Source: Sacculina carcini (Eukaryota; Arthropoda; Thecostraca; Sacculinidae). From it: a DNA stretch of 64,000 nt. Below are positions 37,901 through 51,944 of the stretch, piece by piece. The position numbers were made by a program, and so were the translations under genes. The notes under the pieces are model-generated. The model searched no databases and was not told the DNA's origin. It saw nothing but the letters and a program-made list of their open reading frames with translations. Position 1 is the first letter of the stretch, and the number at the start of each line of letters is the position of its first letter. The stretch spans positions 6,812,501 through 6,876,500 of the forward strand of contig OU696588.1 of the NCBI GenBank assembly GCA_916048095.2, written 5' to 3'.

Positions 37901-40900
37901 TCAGCACACAAAACCTGTATAAAACAACTGAGAAATCTCCGACCTTTTAAAAAAAGTTTTGAAACGCAGGCCAGTGTAATTGACGCACAATTTCGGCGTT
38001 GTTGTCTCGGACACCTCCGTGGGTGCACGCCACATCTTGCAGGTGACGAAGAAACTGCGATGGACGTCTGTCGCCGAGTTGTTGCTTCGCCAAAATTTGA
38101 TTCAAAGTTTTTGATTCAAAGTTCGGCTGCGGCAGTTCTTCCCGAACGGGTTTTAAACGCTGTCACGAACTCGTCGTAGGTGTTTGGTGACGATGATTGC
38201 AGAAGATCGGCGTAGTCTCTGAGTCTCTGTGAGGTGGTATCTTGGACGCAGCAATCTGAAATTTGGCGATCTCGCTCGTGATGCATCCTCTGGCGAAGTA
38301 AAGCTGTAATTGCAAAAGCCAAATGTCGATATCTTCCTCGTAGAAGATCGGAGGTGGGCCCAGGGTGACTGCAGAAGAAAACGAGTCACTTGTTCGCTCT
38401 GATACAGTAGCCATTCTCACCGAAATAGGTGTCGTGATGTGATGGTGGAAATAGGTGTCTTGTTTCACAGGAACCAGATATCAATGAAAATTCCACTCCA
38501 GGTGCTGCAAGATTCACGGACCGGAGTCGGTGTGAAGACCCAGTGAAAATTCACCGATATATGTGAACACTGTCGAGTCATGCGCCTGAAAATAGTTTAG
38601 CTAATCGACAGTGAACAGGGATCAGTTTCGGTATGTCTGGTGGTCAATCGTGCCAGGTGCAAGTGCACGCCGTATAAGCGTATAAGTGAAGCTACGTAGC
38701 GTAAGATCACCAAGCGCAACCACGCTTTTGTGTGTGGGACACACAAGCGCCGTGTGAGGCCGTTAAGGCTGCGCCGAGTTCGGCCCGGGTCTAGGTGAGT
38801 GGCAAGTCACCGAAGCAACTTGGGTGCCACCGACCTGAGCACGCGCACTGACAAAACGGACAGAAGTGTGCGCGTGAGTCAGAGTCAACTGGTTCAACTG
38901 TTAATGCAGTGGTATGTTTGGCGGTCAAGACTGCGCAAGCGCACTCCGTATTTAGTCCGTTAAGACCACCAGGCACCCGATTGGGCACTCTTTGAGGCGA
39001 TTAAGGCTGCGCCACTGCACCACGGTTTCCAATACGAGAAGTTGAACCAAACGCCAGAAGGCGCCGTAACAGGCGTAAAAGGCCATATGTTATGCCGAAA
39101 GCGAACAAGCACGGCTTACGACCTAGTTAGTCCGTAAAGGCTGTTTCCGTAAGGGTTACCAATGTAGGTGTGATATATGTATTGGCGGCAACGCAGGTCA
39201 TATACAGGCAATTTCTGCACTGGTCAGCAGGCTTATTGAGGATCTACAATAATTTTTAGTACGAGCATCAAATACTAATGAATTATTACATATGCTTAAA
39301 TCTCACAACAATGTTCCAATGCAGAATACGTGGTGTCATGTCGGAACATAATGACATGCTCGGTCATACAAATATATGAACATTTTTGTTATATCTGCGC
39401 GCCACCTGGAGCTAACACGCATTCAAGATGCGAGTGAGCCGCTATGCCTGCGGGCCGCAACATGCTACGCTCATGCGACATCTGGTGGTGAAGCAAGAAA
39501 ACTATTATCGGCCTTAAGGACACACACAAGCCCCACACTATGAATGAGATCGCCCCGTGTCCTTCTTTCTTCTAATGTAGGACATTTCAACGCATTTAGC
39601 CTGTCTTCATAATTGAGACTTTTCAGCTCTGGTACTAATCTGGTGCATGCATGTTTGTGTGTTTGTGAGTGCAGAACGTGTTGGCGGCTGGACAGGGCGT
39701 ATTTTCCACACACCTGCTATCACTGGACGCACTCCTGACAGTGGTCGGTGCAATAGAACACCGCTGTCACACGCGCGTGCTTGCTGAACGACACGACAAG
39801 CTGGCCTGCTCGCGTGACACTGCCGACACTGCCTCACTTGGTGCGTGCTCACAAACTGCAGCTCATCACACAACCACGGGACAGCTGTTGTCACTGTCCC
39901 TTGCTGTGATATCAGTGTCATTGTGATAATGCTGACAAAAGTGTTGTGTGTCGTGTTGAAGGTGCTGACAGAGACGATTCTGTCATTTCACCTGAAAACA
40001 GCGCGCGTTCGCTCGTGCCGTTATCGGGCTATGCCTCGGCTGTGTGTCAGAGACAGGCTGTGTCGAGCACTGAACCTTCACAAGCTAGAGTGACGTCTGC
40101 GAAACAAGCTGTTCTCCCCACTCATGAACAATTGATGGCGGTCAAACACAAGAAGAAGGCGAGTGTGTTGTAGTTATCAAGGTGTTGTCTGTCTGCCTGT
40201 CTGTCTGTGTGTCTGCAGTAGCACAGTTATTGTTCCATTTTCTCACTGACTGCACATGTCAGTGATGGGTCCGACTATCACTGATCATTCATCACTGTGA
40301 CGCGTGCTGTCTCAGTGTACGCCGGTCTGTGTGTTTTCACTGTTTCCCTCCCTCTCTCTCTCTCTCTCTGTGTGTGTTTGCACTGTGTGTGTGTATGTGT
40401 GTGTGTGTGTGTGTGTGTGTCAGTGTGTCAGTGTGTCAGTGTCGGAATGTCTCACTCTATCTCTCTTTCTCTGTGTTTGTATGTTTTCACTGAGTAAGTG
40501 CGTGTTTGTCTGTATGTTAGCTATTAGCGAGCGGCACCGAACACTTCAATGTGAATTCTGTGAAAGGCGTTCAATTTCTTCAAGACAACGGCCTTCTCTC
40601 GTCACCCATTGTCGCCGAGGAAGTCGTCCACTTTTTGAAGGTTCTCATCTTGTTCAATTGTTCTAATTGTTGCGTGAACTTTGTCATTTTGTATTGTTTT
40701 TGCGTGTTTCTTTTTGATCGGCGTATTTCACGAGAGCAAACAAACAGACATCATATGTACATGCTTAAAGGATACGTACATATATTGACAACATATTGGT
40801 ACACATACGTTGTCAATATGTATGAAGATCTGATATGAGTATTGTGACAATATTTTGCTTGAGGTAATGCTGTTTTAGTTGTTTCTTATCCGATATTGGT

Positions 40901-43900
40901 ATTTTACTACGGTCACTTCATTGCGCGCTGTTTAATGTTATAATGTTCAGTAGAGTTCTTCAGGTCCCGTATAACTTCTTCGCCTAAATTACAGTACTTA
41001 TTGTCACGGCGTTGTTGTTTTGAAAATAATGTTTTAAGTACACCAAAAATGGTCAAAAATAGTAGGATTGGTTACTGTCATATTTTCCCCAGCTCGCCAG
41101 TTATGCAGCTGATTCATTTTGAGCGTGATTAAATGATTTATGGAGTTTACACACTCATTTGCCTGGTCATTTTCACATTGGATCGTTATTTGTTTTCATC
41201 TTTATTTTGCTGGTTTTTCATAGGAAAATCCAAAGTTGGACAAGAAAATGATAGGCGAATACGTGAGCAACAGGAGAAATTTGGAGATATTGGACGCGTT
41301 TGTCAAGTGAGTGGTCAAATTAGAAAGACGACCTTTTCTCCAGCTATGTAAGCGGGTTGTTAGTATGACAGGGATATGCTTGTGTAATATGAACTTCTCA
41401 ATTATATTGAACATGTTACTATATAGCAAGCATACATGACTTTTGCTGTATTTTTGTGAGCTGATTTGTAGTATACTTATTTGAATACATGTATGAAATG
41501 TATGCATGATTATATGGTGCTGATTAGGTCATTTGACTTCGCTGGTCTTCGCGTGGACGAATCATTGAGATTATATCTGGAAACATTCCGCTTGCCAGGA
41601 GAGGCTCCGATCATTTCTCTTCTCATGGAACATTTCGCCGAACATTGGCACGTGAGTTGGCATGCGCCGTTCTGTGTTTGTCTCTGTTCTGTCAGCTCTG
41701 TGTTTGTGTATGTTAATGATTGTGTGAGCTCTCAGTTTCCTGTATGTATTGCTTCTATCATTTGTTCACATGTGTATCGTATATGTCGTGTTATTATCGC
41801 TGAATTGCGCAGAAATCCAACGGTGAGCCATTTGCCAACTGTGACTGCGCATTCACTCTGGCCTACGCCATCATCATGCTCAACGTGGACCAGCACAATC
41901 ACAACGCCAAGAAGAACATCGTGCCCATGACTCGCGACGACTTCAAGCGCAACTTGAAGTCGGTCAACGGAGGCGCCGATTTCAACCAGCAAATGCTCGA
42001 TGATATTTACACGGCCATCAAGTGAGTTCTGGCTCACACATTGTATCACACATTATATCACACATTATATCACACATTATATCACACATTATATCACACA
42101 TTATATCACACATTATATCACACATTATATCACACATTATATCACACATTGTATCACACATTATATCACACATTATATCACACATTATATCACACATTGT
42201 ATCACACATTATATCACACATTATATCACACATTATATCACACATTATATCACACATTATATCACACATTGTATCACACATTATATCACACATTATATCA
42301 CACATTATATCACACATTATATCACACATTATATCACACATTATATCACACATTATATCACACATTATATCACACATTATATCACACATTGTATCACACA
42401 TTATATCACACATTATATCACACATTATATCACACATTGTATCACACATTATATCACACATTATATCACACATTGTATCACACATTATATCACACATTAT
42501 ATCACACATTGTATCACACATTATATCACACATTATATCACACATTATATCACACATTGTATCACACATTATATCACACATTATATCACACATTATATCA
42601 CACATTATATCACACATTGTATCACACATTATATCACACATTGTATCACACATTATATCACACATTATATCACACATTGTATCACACATTGTATCACACA
42701 TTATATCACACATTATATCACACATTATATCACACATTATATCACACATTATATCACACATTTATGAGTGCGCTGGCAATAGTTGTTTCAGGTAGACGTA
42801 TTGTGCTAATGTCCAGTCGAGGTTTTGTAGTGAATTATTGGTATTCAGTGCGCGTGCAGCCAATAACACTACCAAACAATGAATATGTATTATAGCACAT
42901 GTAAATGAACACGAGTAGTTGCATTGCCAGGCTCGTCACAGAGTGTCAAAACACCACCCCATATTTGACACAATCAGCTCTTTATATAAGACACAGTGCA
43001 TGATATCCCGAGGTCGGAAACATATGTGATCACTACAGTTGGGAAGTTTATGGGATCACATAAATAAACATTTTCCCCCTAAATCCCTGGTTTACGGCAA
43101 AAAAGCCTAAAACGTATTTTCTAGAAGTTTTTACATAAAATGGGAGATTTATTATCTTATATAAAAATTCAAGGCAAATTTTTCCTCTGTCGGATTAATT
43201 GATTTTATTTTAGGATTAACACACTGCTCTAAGTGCTTTGACGATATGCGCGTGTGTCGGGAACATGCACATTCGGTATCAAATGATCACTGTATCAAAC
43301 AATTGGTGCGTATGTGTGTGTGTGTGTGTTTTTTGTTTTTTTGACAAACAACAATATATTTAAGGGCCAGACACACAACGTATAACATACAGTGGGCTAG
43401 GTCATCGTTAAGGCTGCCGTGTTGCCGCGAACTACCGCAAGGCTGACTCGCTGTCGAAGCCAACATGTCTCCCGAGGCTCTCCGGACAATTCCGTTATAC
43501 GTTGACCCAGTTCTTGTAGTAGCCGCAGAAGGGATGGTCCCATCACGCCGCTTGTTTCCACCGCCAGTGGCTCAAAGCGATAACACTGCGCCAGCTCGGC
43601 ATAGCGATCTCGCTTGCGCCTCTCAGCTGCTCTGGTGGCGGCTCCTGCTCTGGTGGCGCAATCGCGGAGTTGAGTAGCGCCGAACGTGTTAGAACGTGTT
43701 AGAACGTGTTAGAACGTCAACGTGTACACGTGGCGTCCCAGACCAGTGACTTGCCGTTGCTGAACGGTGAGATGGTAATGCCGTCGGGTCGTCTACCGTC
43801 GCCGCGGTCGAGGCCGCGGGGCTCTAGCAAGGCTGGTACACCAGCCGCTGCCAATGCACGACGAATCTTATCGTTGAGTGCCGCATGACGTGGCAGACGC

Positions 43901-44495
43901 CCGGGATCGCGGTGGCAAGACAAGACTGTCTGTCATTGCTCCACACCGGCACCTATGAGGCAAGCAGACGGTCGCTCCCAATCGCAAAGCAATGTTGACG
44001 CGCACTGCCTCGTCTGGTAGTAGTAGGCCTAGGCTCTCTACCGGTACGGCTAAGCGGCACTGTGAGGCTCTGCTGCGGCAAGAAGGCGGGCGCGGTGCAG
44101 TTGATTGGCACGGCTGAGGAGTTCGTTGCTGCGATAGCGTGAGGCTAGCTCATCTAGTTGCCGCTGACGTGTGGGTAACGAGTCTTCAGCGTCGTATACG
44201 CTCCCAACCCTGGCCGAAAATATCTTATGTGCTTCGCCTAGCAGTGCTGGTCTGTCGTCGCAGGGGCGACGGGTTATCAGACTGACCAGCCTGCGAGTCG
44301 CATACGCAGAGGATATGTAGGCCGGTAGCGCGATGTCCACCAGACGTCATACTCCGATACCACCGAGACGAACTGGGAGGGTGGCCTGCAACCAGCCGTC
44401 ATCTGTCAGGTCGACATTGCACACACTGCAGATAGCGTCCCGCATCTTGGTATCGATCAGTTCTAGTTGCTCGCTGTGCAAATACGTCTGTGTGT

Positions 44496-44560
<65 letters not shown>

Positions 44561-47500
44561 TATGTGTGTGTAATTGTAATTGTAATTGTAATTTATTGCC
44601 ACCGCATCAAAAACACACACAAAACATGATAAAATACAGCAGCATAGTCTGTCAAGCCAAATTGTGGCTTCTCAACAGACAAATTAATACACTAATACTT
44701 CATACTGACGGGAGTAAAAATGTACAACATCACATGGGACACATCACACGATAGATCATGGTTACATTCAAATAAAGAGATACAAAAGAGACTTGAATAT
44801 CTAGACTTAAATATAATCACACACACACACACACACAAGCACAATCACACAAGCACTAATGATTATTCTGATTAATTGGCCCGATGTGGACATCCATTGT
44901 GCACCACAATGGATTTCCATTCATATATTTCAACACACAATGAAATGCAGAAGAAAGCACGTATGAGACAATCGCAGTTAACATAAATATGGTGAGCATT
45001 GTTTGTCAAGAACATACTTTCGTATAACCTTTTTAAACTGGTGGGGGCTACTACAATTTACTAAAATTTTTATCTCAGTAGGTAAGCTATTGAACAATTC
45101 CGGTCCATAACTCACAACGCACATTTTAAACAGTGTGGTCCTGAATTTCGGTAGTATCAAGTTCACGTTATTATTTCTAGTGTTACAAACATGGTCATTT
45201 ATTCGAAAAATAGAGTTATGTCCGATCAGTTTGTATATAAGCAGGATTGTGAAATATTTATGGATGGATGAGAACTTGAGAATGTTTTTTTTGCCTGAAT
45301 ATGTCTTCTGTGGAATCAAATTTTTTTCTGTGAAAAAGACAACGTAAAATTTTTCTCTGCGCAACATTAATTTGTGTTAAAAATGAACTATAGGTATTCG
45401 CCCAAATTGAGACGCAATAGGTCAAATGAGGGTAGAAAAGTGCATAGTAAACATACATTTTAGCCTCATGTGTAAAATTGTGCCGAACCCGATACATAAT
45501 TCCCATTATTTTTGCCAGTTTTGAACAAAGTTCACTTATATGAATATTCCAATTCAAGTTCTCATCAATGAAAACACCCAAAAATTTGGTAGAATGACTT
45601 TGTTTCAAGTATACACCATCTAATAGAATTCTAGGGAAGTCGTGTTTTACGGACCGATTTTGAAATATTATATAGGATGTTTTTTTCAAATTTATCGTAA
45701 GGTCGTTGGCCTGGGTCCAGCTATATACATTCTTAAGTTCCATATACATTTTATGATGCAAACCTTTAACATTTTCGTCAGTTAACAATAGAGTTGTATC
45801 GTCTGCATATATTGTGAATTTAATTTCAGGGCTAGAGTAAACAATATCATTTATATATACCAAGAAAAGTATGGGCCCCAAAACAGATCCCTGTGGCACT
45901 CCCTTAGTAATTTTCATGACAGAAGAGTAGCACTTGTTACAGTACACTCTCTGTGTACGGTCAGTTAAATAATTCTCAAAAAGTTTGTGAACTACACCCC
46001 TTATACCCAGATGTTCCAATTTATGTAATAATTTTGAATGGTTAATTCTATCAAATGCTTTTGAAAAATCTAAAAAAATACCAGCAGCAAGATGTTTTCT
46101 CTCTAAGCATTCATAAACTCCATTGATAAAATCCAAAATAGCCGACTCTGTGGAGCAGCCAGATCTGAACCCAAATTGTTGTTTATTTAAAAGTTCGTTT
46201 TTTTCGAGGTATGAGACTAGTCTTGAGGATATAACTTTTTCGAAAACTTTATTAAGTGACGGAAGCATCGATATTGGTCTGTAGTTGTTCACTTCCCCTG
46301 CATCTCCTGATTTAAAAATAGGAATAACTTTTGCACATTTAAGTTCATTTGGATAATGCCCGGTGGAGAAGGATAAGTTAATGATATGAGCCAGTGGAGC
46401 GCTGATTATATCTGCAGTAAATTTCAGTAGAATTGGAGGAATTTCATCGTAACCTGACGCATGACTGTCAAATGTGCTTAGAACAATTTTAATTTCTTGT
46501 TCATTGGTAGATTGTAAAAACATGGAAGAAGTTGGCCGTGTATGAAGGAATGTCTTGAAATCCAGACTATTTTGATTGTTTTGAGCACCCATATTCAAAA
46601 AGTGGTTATTAAACACATCAGGAATATTTCGACAATTGTTGTGTAGTTCAATAGTTTTATCCCCATGATTTTTCCTCCCCAATAATGAGTTAATGATTTG
46701 CCACTGCTTTTTAGCATTGCCTTTGTTAGAACAAAAATTTTCTTTATAATAATTGTTTTTTGTAATTCTCATCAAGTTGGTTAAATTATTTCGATACCTC
46801 TTGTATTCTTCTTTATACATATTTGGCCACTTTTTTGAAAGTCTTAACAACCGATTTTTTTCTCTAATCTTAGTCTTGATTTCCGGAGTGATGTGGGGGC
46901 TCAATTCACACTTCTTTTTCATTTTGATATTTTTGTAGGGAAAATGTTCCTCAAACAGATCAATGAAAGTGTAGTAGAACTTGTCGAAAGCACTTTCCGG
47001 ACAATACTCGTCAAATACTCCATACCAATTTACAGAAGCCAATTTTGTGTTGAATTCAGTCATTGAAATGTGATTAAAGGTTCTGAGTTTCAAAATTTGC
47101 TGTTTATTTCTCATTTGGTTTGTTCTGAATTGAGAAATCGTAGGAAAATGATCAGATATGTCTGTTTCAATGATATAGTTTGCTTCGTTCATGTTAATTT
47201 CAGTAGACCAAATGTGATCGATCAGAGTGGCCGATGAGTCGGTCACTCTTGTCGGTCTGTTTATCAAGCTATGGAACGAGAAAGAGTACATGAGGTTGAC
47301 AAATTGTTTGACATTTTCAGTCCTGTCTAACAAATTTAGATTAAAGTCCCCAAAGATGGATATGCTTTTATATTTGTTGACTCTTAGTGATTCAAGTGTG
47401 TTTTCCAATATTTCGAGGAATTCAGTAAAATTGCTATTCGGTGGTCTGTATACACAAATATTAATGATTTTATTTTGGCCAGCTACAATTTCTGTACACA

Positions 47501-48336
47501 AAGTTTCTACACAATCTGACTTAACCGTAAACTCATCAATTACCCTGGATGAATATCTTTCATCGATATAAATTACCACTCCACCTCCGTAAACGTTTCT
47601 ACAGTTAGAAAACATATTATATCCCGGTATTTTATAAAGTTGACAGTGGTCAGGATTTAATCTAACTTCAGTTAACCCCATAATATTAAATTTATATATG
47701 TTATTGTAAACTACTTCATCAACAAAAGTTTTTAAATTTTTAGGTATGGATCTTATATTAAAGCTGATGATATTGAATGCTGTGTCAAGTGTGCTGGTCA
47801 GGTCAGTCACATTACTGATATAATCAGTTTTTACATTGTCAGCTGGGTCAAGACGTTCATTACTCAGAGAGTTATATGTGTCTATAAAATGATCGTCCTT
47901 GAAATATAGAGAACGGTAATCAGACAAGATATCAATCATATTAGTAATTTAGTTTACAAATACTAATAAAGACTGAAAATTTCACTTGGCATTCGGAGTG
48001 TCCTTCCTGCGCTGACCTCTTGACCTCAGCTGTGCCGAGGCCATTGCAGCTGCAGACTCCTCCTCGGTAGTCTGTTGTTGCACCATAGACGCGTGCTGCG
48101 TCATCGGCTCCACTGCTTGCTGCCTCCTTTCTTTGATTATCAGTCTTGCCCCTCTAAAGTACGCAATTTTACCCTCTCTTTTGGCTTGCTGCAAAAGAGG
48201 GAGTTGGGCTTTCTTCTTCTCTCTCGATGCCGCACAGAGGTCCTCGTTCACATAAATATTTGATCCTTTCAACTTGTGGGCGTTCCGCATCACCGTCTCC
48301 CTGTCAGCCACTGCCCTGTAGCCCATAGCCCATAGC

Positions 48337-48373
<37 letters not shown>

Positions 48374-51300
48374 CCGGCGGTTCAATAGTGCATTTGATGT
48401 TGTATGTGCGTATGATGCCCGTTTGGCTGGTGTTGAACGATTTGCAGGTGCAGTGTCACTTGCACGCGGTAGTGAAGGTTTGCAATTCGGTCACGATGAC
48501 GATATGCTCGTGTGCCGGAAAGATCATACGGGAGGTTTGTTACACCATACGGGAGATGTTTGCAGAGATAAATGACATAATCTCTTCCGTAAATACAGTT
48601 TTCCTCAAGGCTCCCTGGGGAGATATGTATCCAAAAATACATCTGCCATCAGAACCTGTCATCACAAGATGGGGGACGTGGATAGAGGCTGCGATATTTT
48701 ACGCGCGGTATCTGAATTCTGTGAAATCATTTCTGATTGAGGTCGATCCAGACGAAGCTGTGTCAATACAGAAAGCACAACATATCATTCAGGATGCACA
48801 GCTTCAAGTAGATCTGGCCTTCATAGTTGCGAACTTGTCGTTTGTTCCTCTTCACTTCAAGACGCTAGAGACCGCAGGGTTGTCTCTGGTCATGGCCGGA
48901 TATAGGGGAGGGCAAAGAGGGCACATGCCCAGGGGCCTCCACATTTTTGGGGGCCTCAAAAAGGGCCCAAAAAAGGTCATTTTGCAAACGTGATTAAGAT
49001 GACCAAAATTCATTACTGGCAGGACCGGCAATGATTATTTCCCGGTGGAGCTTACAGTGTCCCCCGCTGAGGCTTGCTTCGCTTGCCACCCGCCTCAAGC
49101 AGGGTACGCCTCCGCACATAGATTGCCCAGGGGCCTCCACATGCCTAAATCCGGCCCTGCTACTGATTCAATTTGATTAATTCTGAATCAGAATCGGGCA
49201 AGTTCCTGCTGATAAAGGAGGTCGACTGCGTCAAAAATTTCCAGCAATTCGTACAAGAAATCCGGATTTTGCGCTACTGGTATCTATTAAAAAATTTGCA
49301 AGGATAAATGATTGATGGAACTGAAATTCCCAAAGGTATGTCACCAGAAGACCTAGCGAGTCTTAAATTCGCCCCAGTTACCAACGTTGACGTTGAAAGA
49401 CGCTTCTCAATGTACAAAAACATACTGACAGATAAACAGCAAACACTAACGGAAGAAAATCTGAAAAAATGCTCACCGTATATACTCGCATATAAGCCGA
49501 CCCTCTAAAACTGCTTTGAAATGGCCAGTTTTTGCAAAAACCCGCAATATAAGCCGACACTCAACTTATCTAATTTTACTCCATATTTTTGGTTCATAGA
49601 AATTTGTTACTGTAAAGATGGCTGTTTCTTTCCAGGTTCCAGGTTCCAGGTTGCTTGTTTCTTCAGCGACCTTGATCACTTTTAGCTTGAAGTCAGCAGT
49701 ATAGGACGTACGTTTTATTTTTTCTCCAGACATGGTGTATTGTAGAAATAATTTTACAACTAAAATTATCAAACTTCTGCAATCTTTCAAATTCTGTGGC
49801 CGCGTGCTCACGTTTGCCCCATTGGTTTGCTGTTCTTCTATACGCCACGTGACCCTCGTCCCCCTTCCCACGCGCTGCCTACCAATTGGCTGCCTCTGAT
49901 TTCCCTCTTCGACTGCCTCTGTTTGAGCGTGTTACGAGTTCTTGAAGCGTGTTCTTTAAGCGTGTTCTTATTTCTAAGAAATCAAACCGTGTACCAATGA
50001 CGTCGGCTTCATCACTAGCTCTAGCTTGGTTACGGCTCGCCACTGGTGACACACAACCAAATAAAGAGTCAGATAGCGATGAAAACGTGTGGCTGGAAAA
50101 TTGGCATTAGTATCTGTCCTTGTGTTCATTTTGTTTTATGCGCATATAAGCCGACCCCCTGATTTCAGCATTGTATTTTATACTTCTAAACTCGGCTTAT
50201 ATGCGAGTATATACGGTACTAACTGTTTCTGCAATAGTTTATCTTTGCTTCACTAATGGATTACATTGAACTCATTTTGCATATGCTCATATGATTGTAT
50301 TGTATACAATATATTGCATTCTCTATATATTTACGTATGTATATTGTAATGTTCTTGTGTCGCCTCTGATTGGCGAGAAACACACAGAACACCCGAGTGG
50401 TTATATTGAAGCACACCCAAGCGAGGCTAGCATCAGACTGACTGTAACAAGGGTCACAGTTGTGACATACACACATACACGCATACACAATACATACACT
50501 GAACACTGGGTGTCACGATGAACACTTCCAAATATGGTGATGAACGATAGCTGTGTGTGTAGGCTTGTTGTGTGCCTATTGAATTGAATATTTTATTACA
50601 TTGAATGAATAAAAGTAAAATCACATTTCAGCTTTTAAATCACATATTTTGTAAAAATCAATCACATAAAAGTGAGATAATCAGTGAAACACAACCACAT
50701 ATTTTTCCGACCTCTAATGATGTCATAAGAAATTACAATTCCGTGAATGTGTACAGTATGTGCGTGTTCTAACAGTTGTACTCACAGTTGTAGTTTACAG
50801 GAAATGAGCAGGGCTCAGGCTGTCCTGTCTCCATACCCACATTTATCTAACCTATGCTTGAACTGTGCTATACTTCTTGATTGAACTATTTCTTCACCCA
50901 GACGGTTCCATATATCTATACACCTTCATGGGAAACTGTACTTATTTATATCCCTTAATACCCGGGTTTGCTGTAGACATTTATTGTGTCGCCTATGGTC
51001 ACTCGTACTTGAAACCACCCAATCTTTCCTATCAAATCGTTCCATACCAATACTGTGCCTGAAAACGTTTATTAAACCCCCCCTTAACCTTCTCTTTTCT
51101 AGTGACGACAAACCAATTTTCTCTAACCTTTTTTCATAATTTAACGAAACTCAATGATGTTAACAGCTTAGTCGCTACGTTTTGGACTTTCTCTAACCTA
51201 GCGATATGTTTTTTATTGTGTGGAGCCCAAATTACTGCCGCGTATTCTAGTGGGTGCCTTATCACATGTTTATCAATTTTTTACCACTTCCTCATCCATG

Positions 51301-51912
51301 AAGTTAAGTGAGAACCTTATATTCTTTATGGTTCTATACGCCGTATTCACCACTCTAGTTATATGCCTCTCCGGCGACAGATCATCCTCAATAGTTACAC
51401 CCAAATCTCTTTCGGCAGTCACCTTCTGCAGTTTGTGCTCGCCCAACATATAACATCTCGATGGTCTGAGTTTTCCTTTACCAAATTCCATAACGTGGCA
51501 CTTGCTGGCATTAAACTCCATGCCCCATTCTCTACTCCACTCACATAGCCTGTCTAGATCCTCTTGCAATTCTTGGCAGCTTGTCCGATCTGTCACTCTT
51601 CTCATAATTTTCGCATCATCTGCAAACATGTTCACATAACTGCCTATTCTCTCCGTCATTTGATTTATGTACACCAGGAACATTATCGGTCCAAGCACTG
51701 ATCCTTGATGGACGCCACTTGTGACTTTTCTCCACGTCGATTTGACACCTCTTACAACTGTTATCATTTTACGTCCGCTCAAATAATCTCTCATCCAATC
51801 CAAAAGCTTTCCACGTATCCCTCCTTCATGCTCGATTTGTCATAATAACTTGTTTCGTGGGACCCTGTCGAACGCATTTTTAGTTCCAGATATACACATG
51901 CGTGTGGGTGCA

Positions 51913-51944
<32 letters not shown>

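Larger units (their letters stand above)
30528..38480 (-). mobile_element. Gypsy-like LTR element, nested and broken
   Basis: Minus-strand order from high to low coordinates: gag N-terminus (38470-37970), gag end and protease (33780-33140), RT (33094-32471), RNase H (32447-31650), integrase (31560-30530). It is split by a LINE (33807-37150) and another fragment (37330-37790). The 3' end is lost at the LINE junction near 30528 and no LTR pair is visible. Confidence 0.85.
44569..48326 (-). mobile_element. LINE with ORF1 end and nearly intact ORF2
   Basis: Minus strand. ORF1 C-terminus 48326-47982, ORF2 47939-44978, a 3' region, and a (TAATTG)n tail at 44571-44597. The 5' end is cut by (TG)n at 48340. 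It is the least decayed LINE in the window: ORF2 has one visible frameshift. Confidence 0.9.
48400..50260 (+). mobile_element. hAT transposon relic with two insertions
   Basis: Plus-strand hAT transposase pieces at 48520-48895 ([20 protein letters not shown], then [16 protein letters not shown]) and 49170-49475 ([20 protein letters not shown]). The second is the hAT dimerisation block. It is interrupted by a GGGGCCTCCAC-bounded insert (48896-49160) and by a pogo-type element (49477-50217). Confidence 0.75.

Noticed and set aside
38500-39300. 5' LTR of the gypsy-like element
   Set aside because: The position is right but there is no second copy in the window, so only a possible remnant is noted.
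42000-42895. Four overlapping open frames of 247-284 codons (ITHY, ISHI, YHTL, MCDI repeats)
   Set aside because: They are the direct result of a stop-free 12-bp tandem repeat within an intron, not genes.
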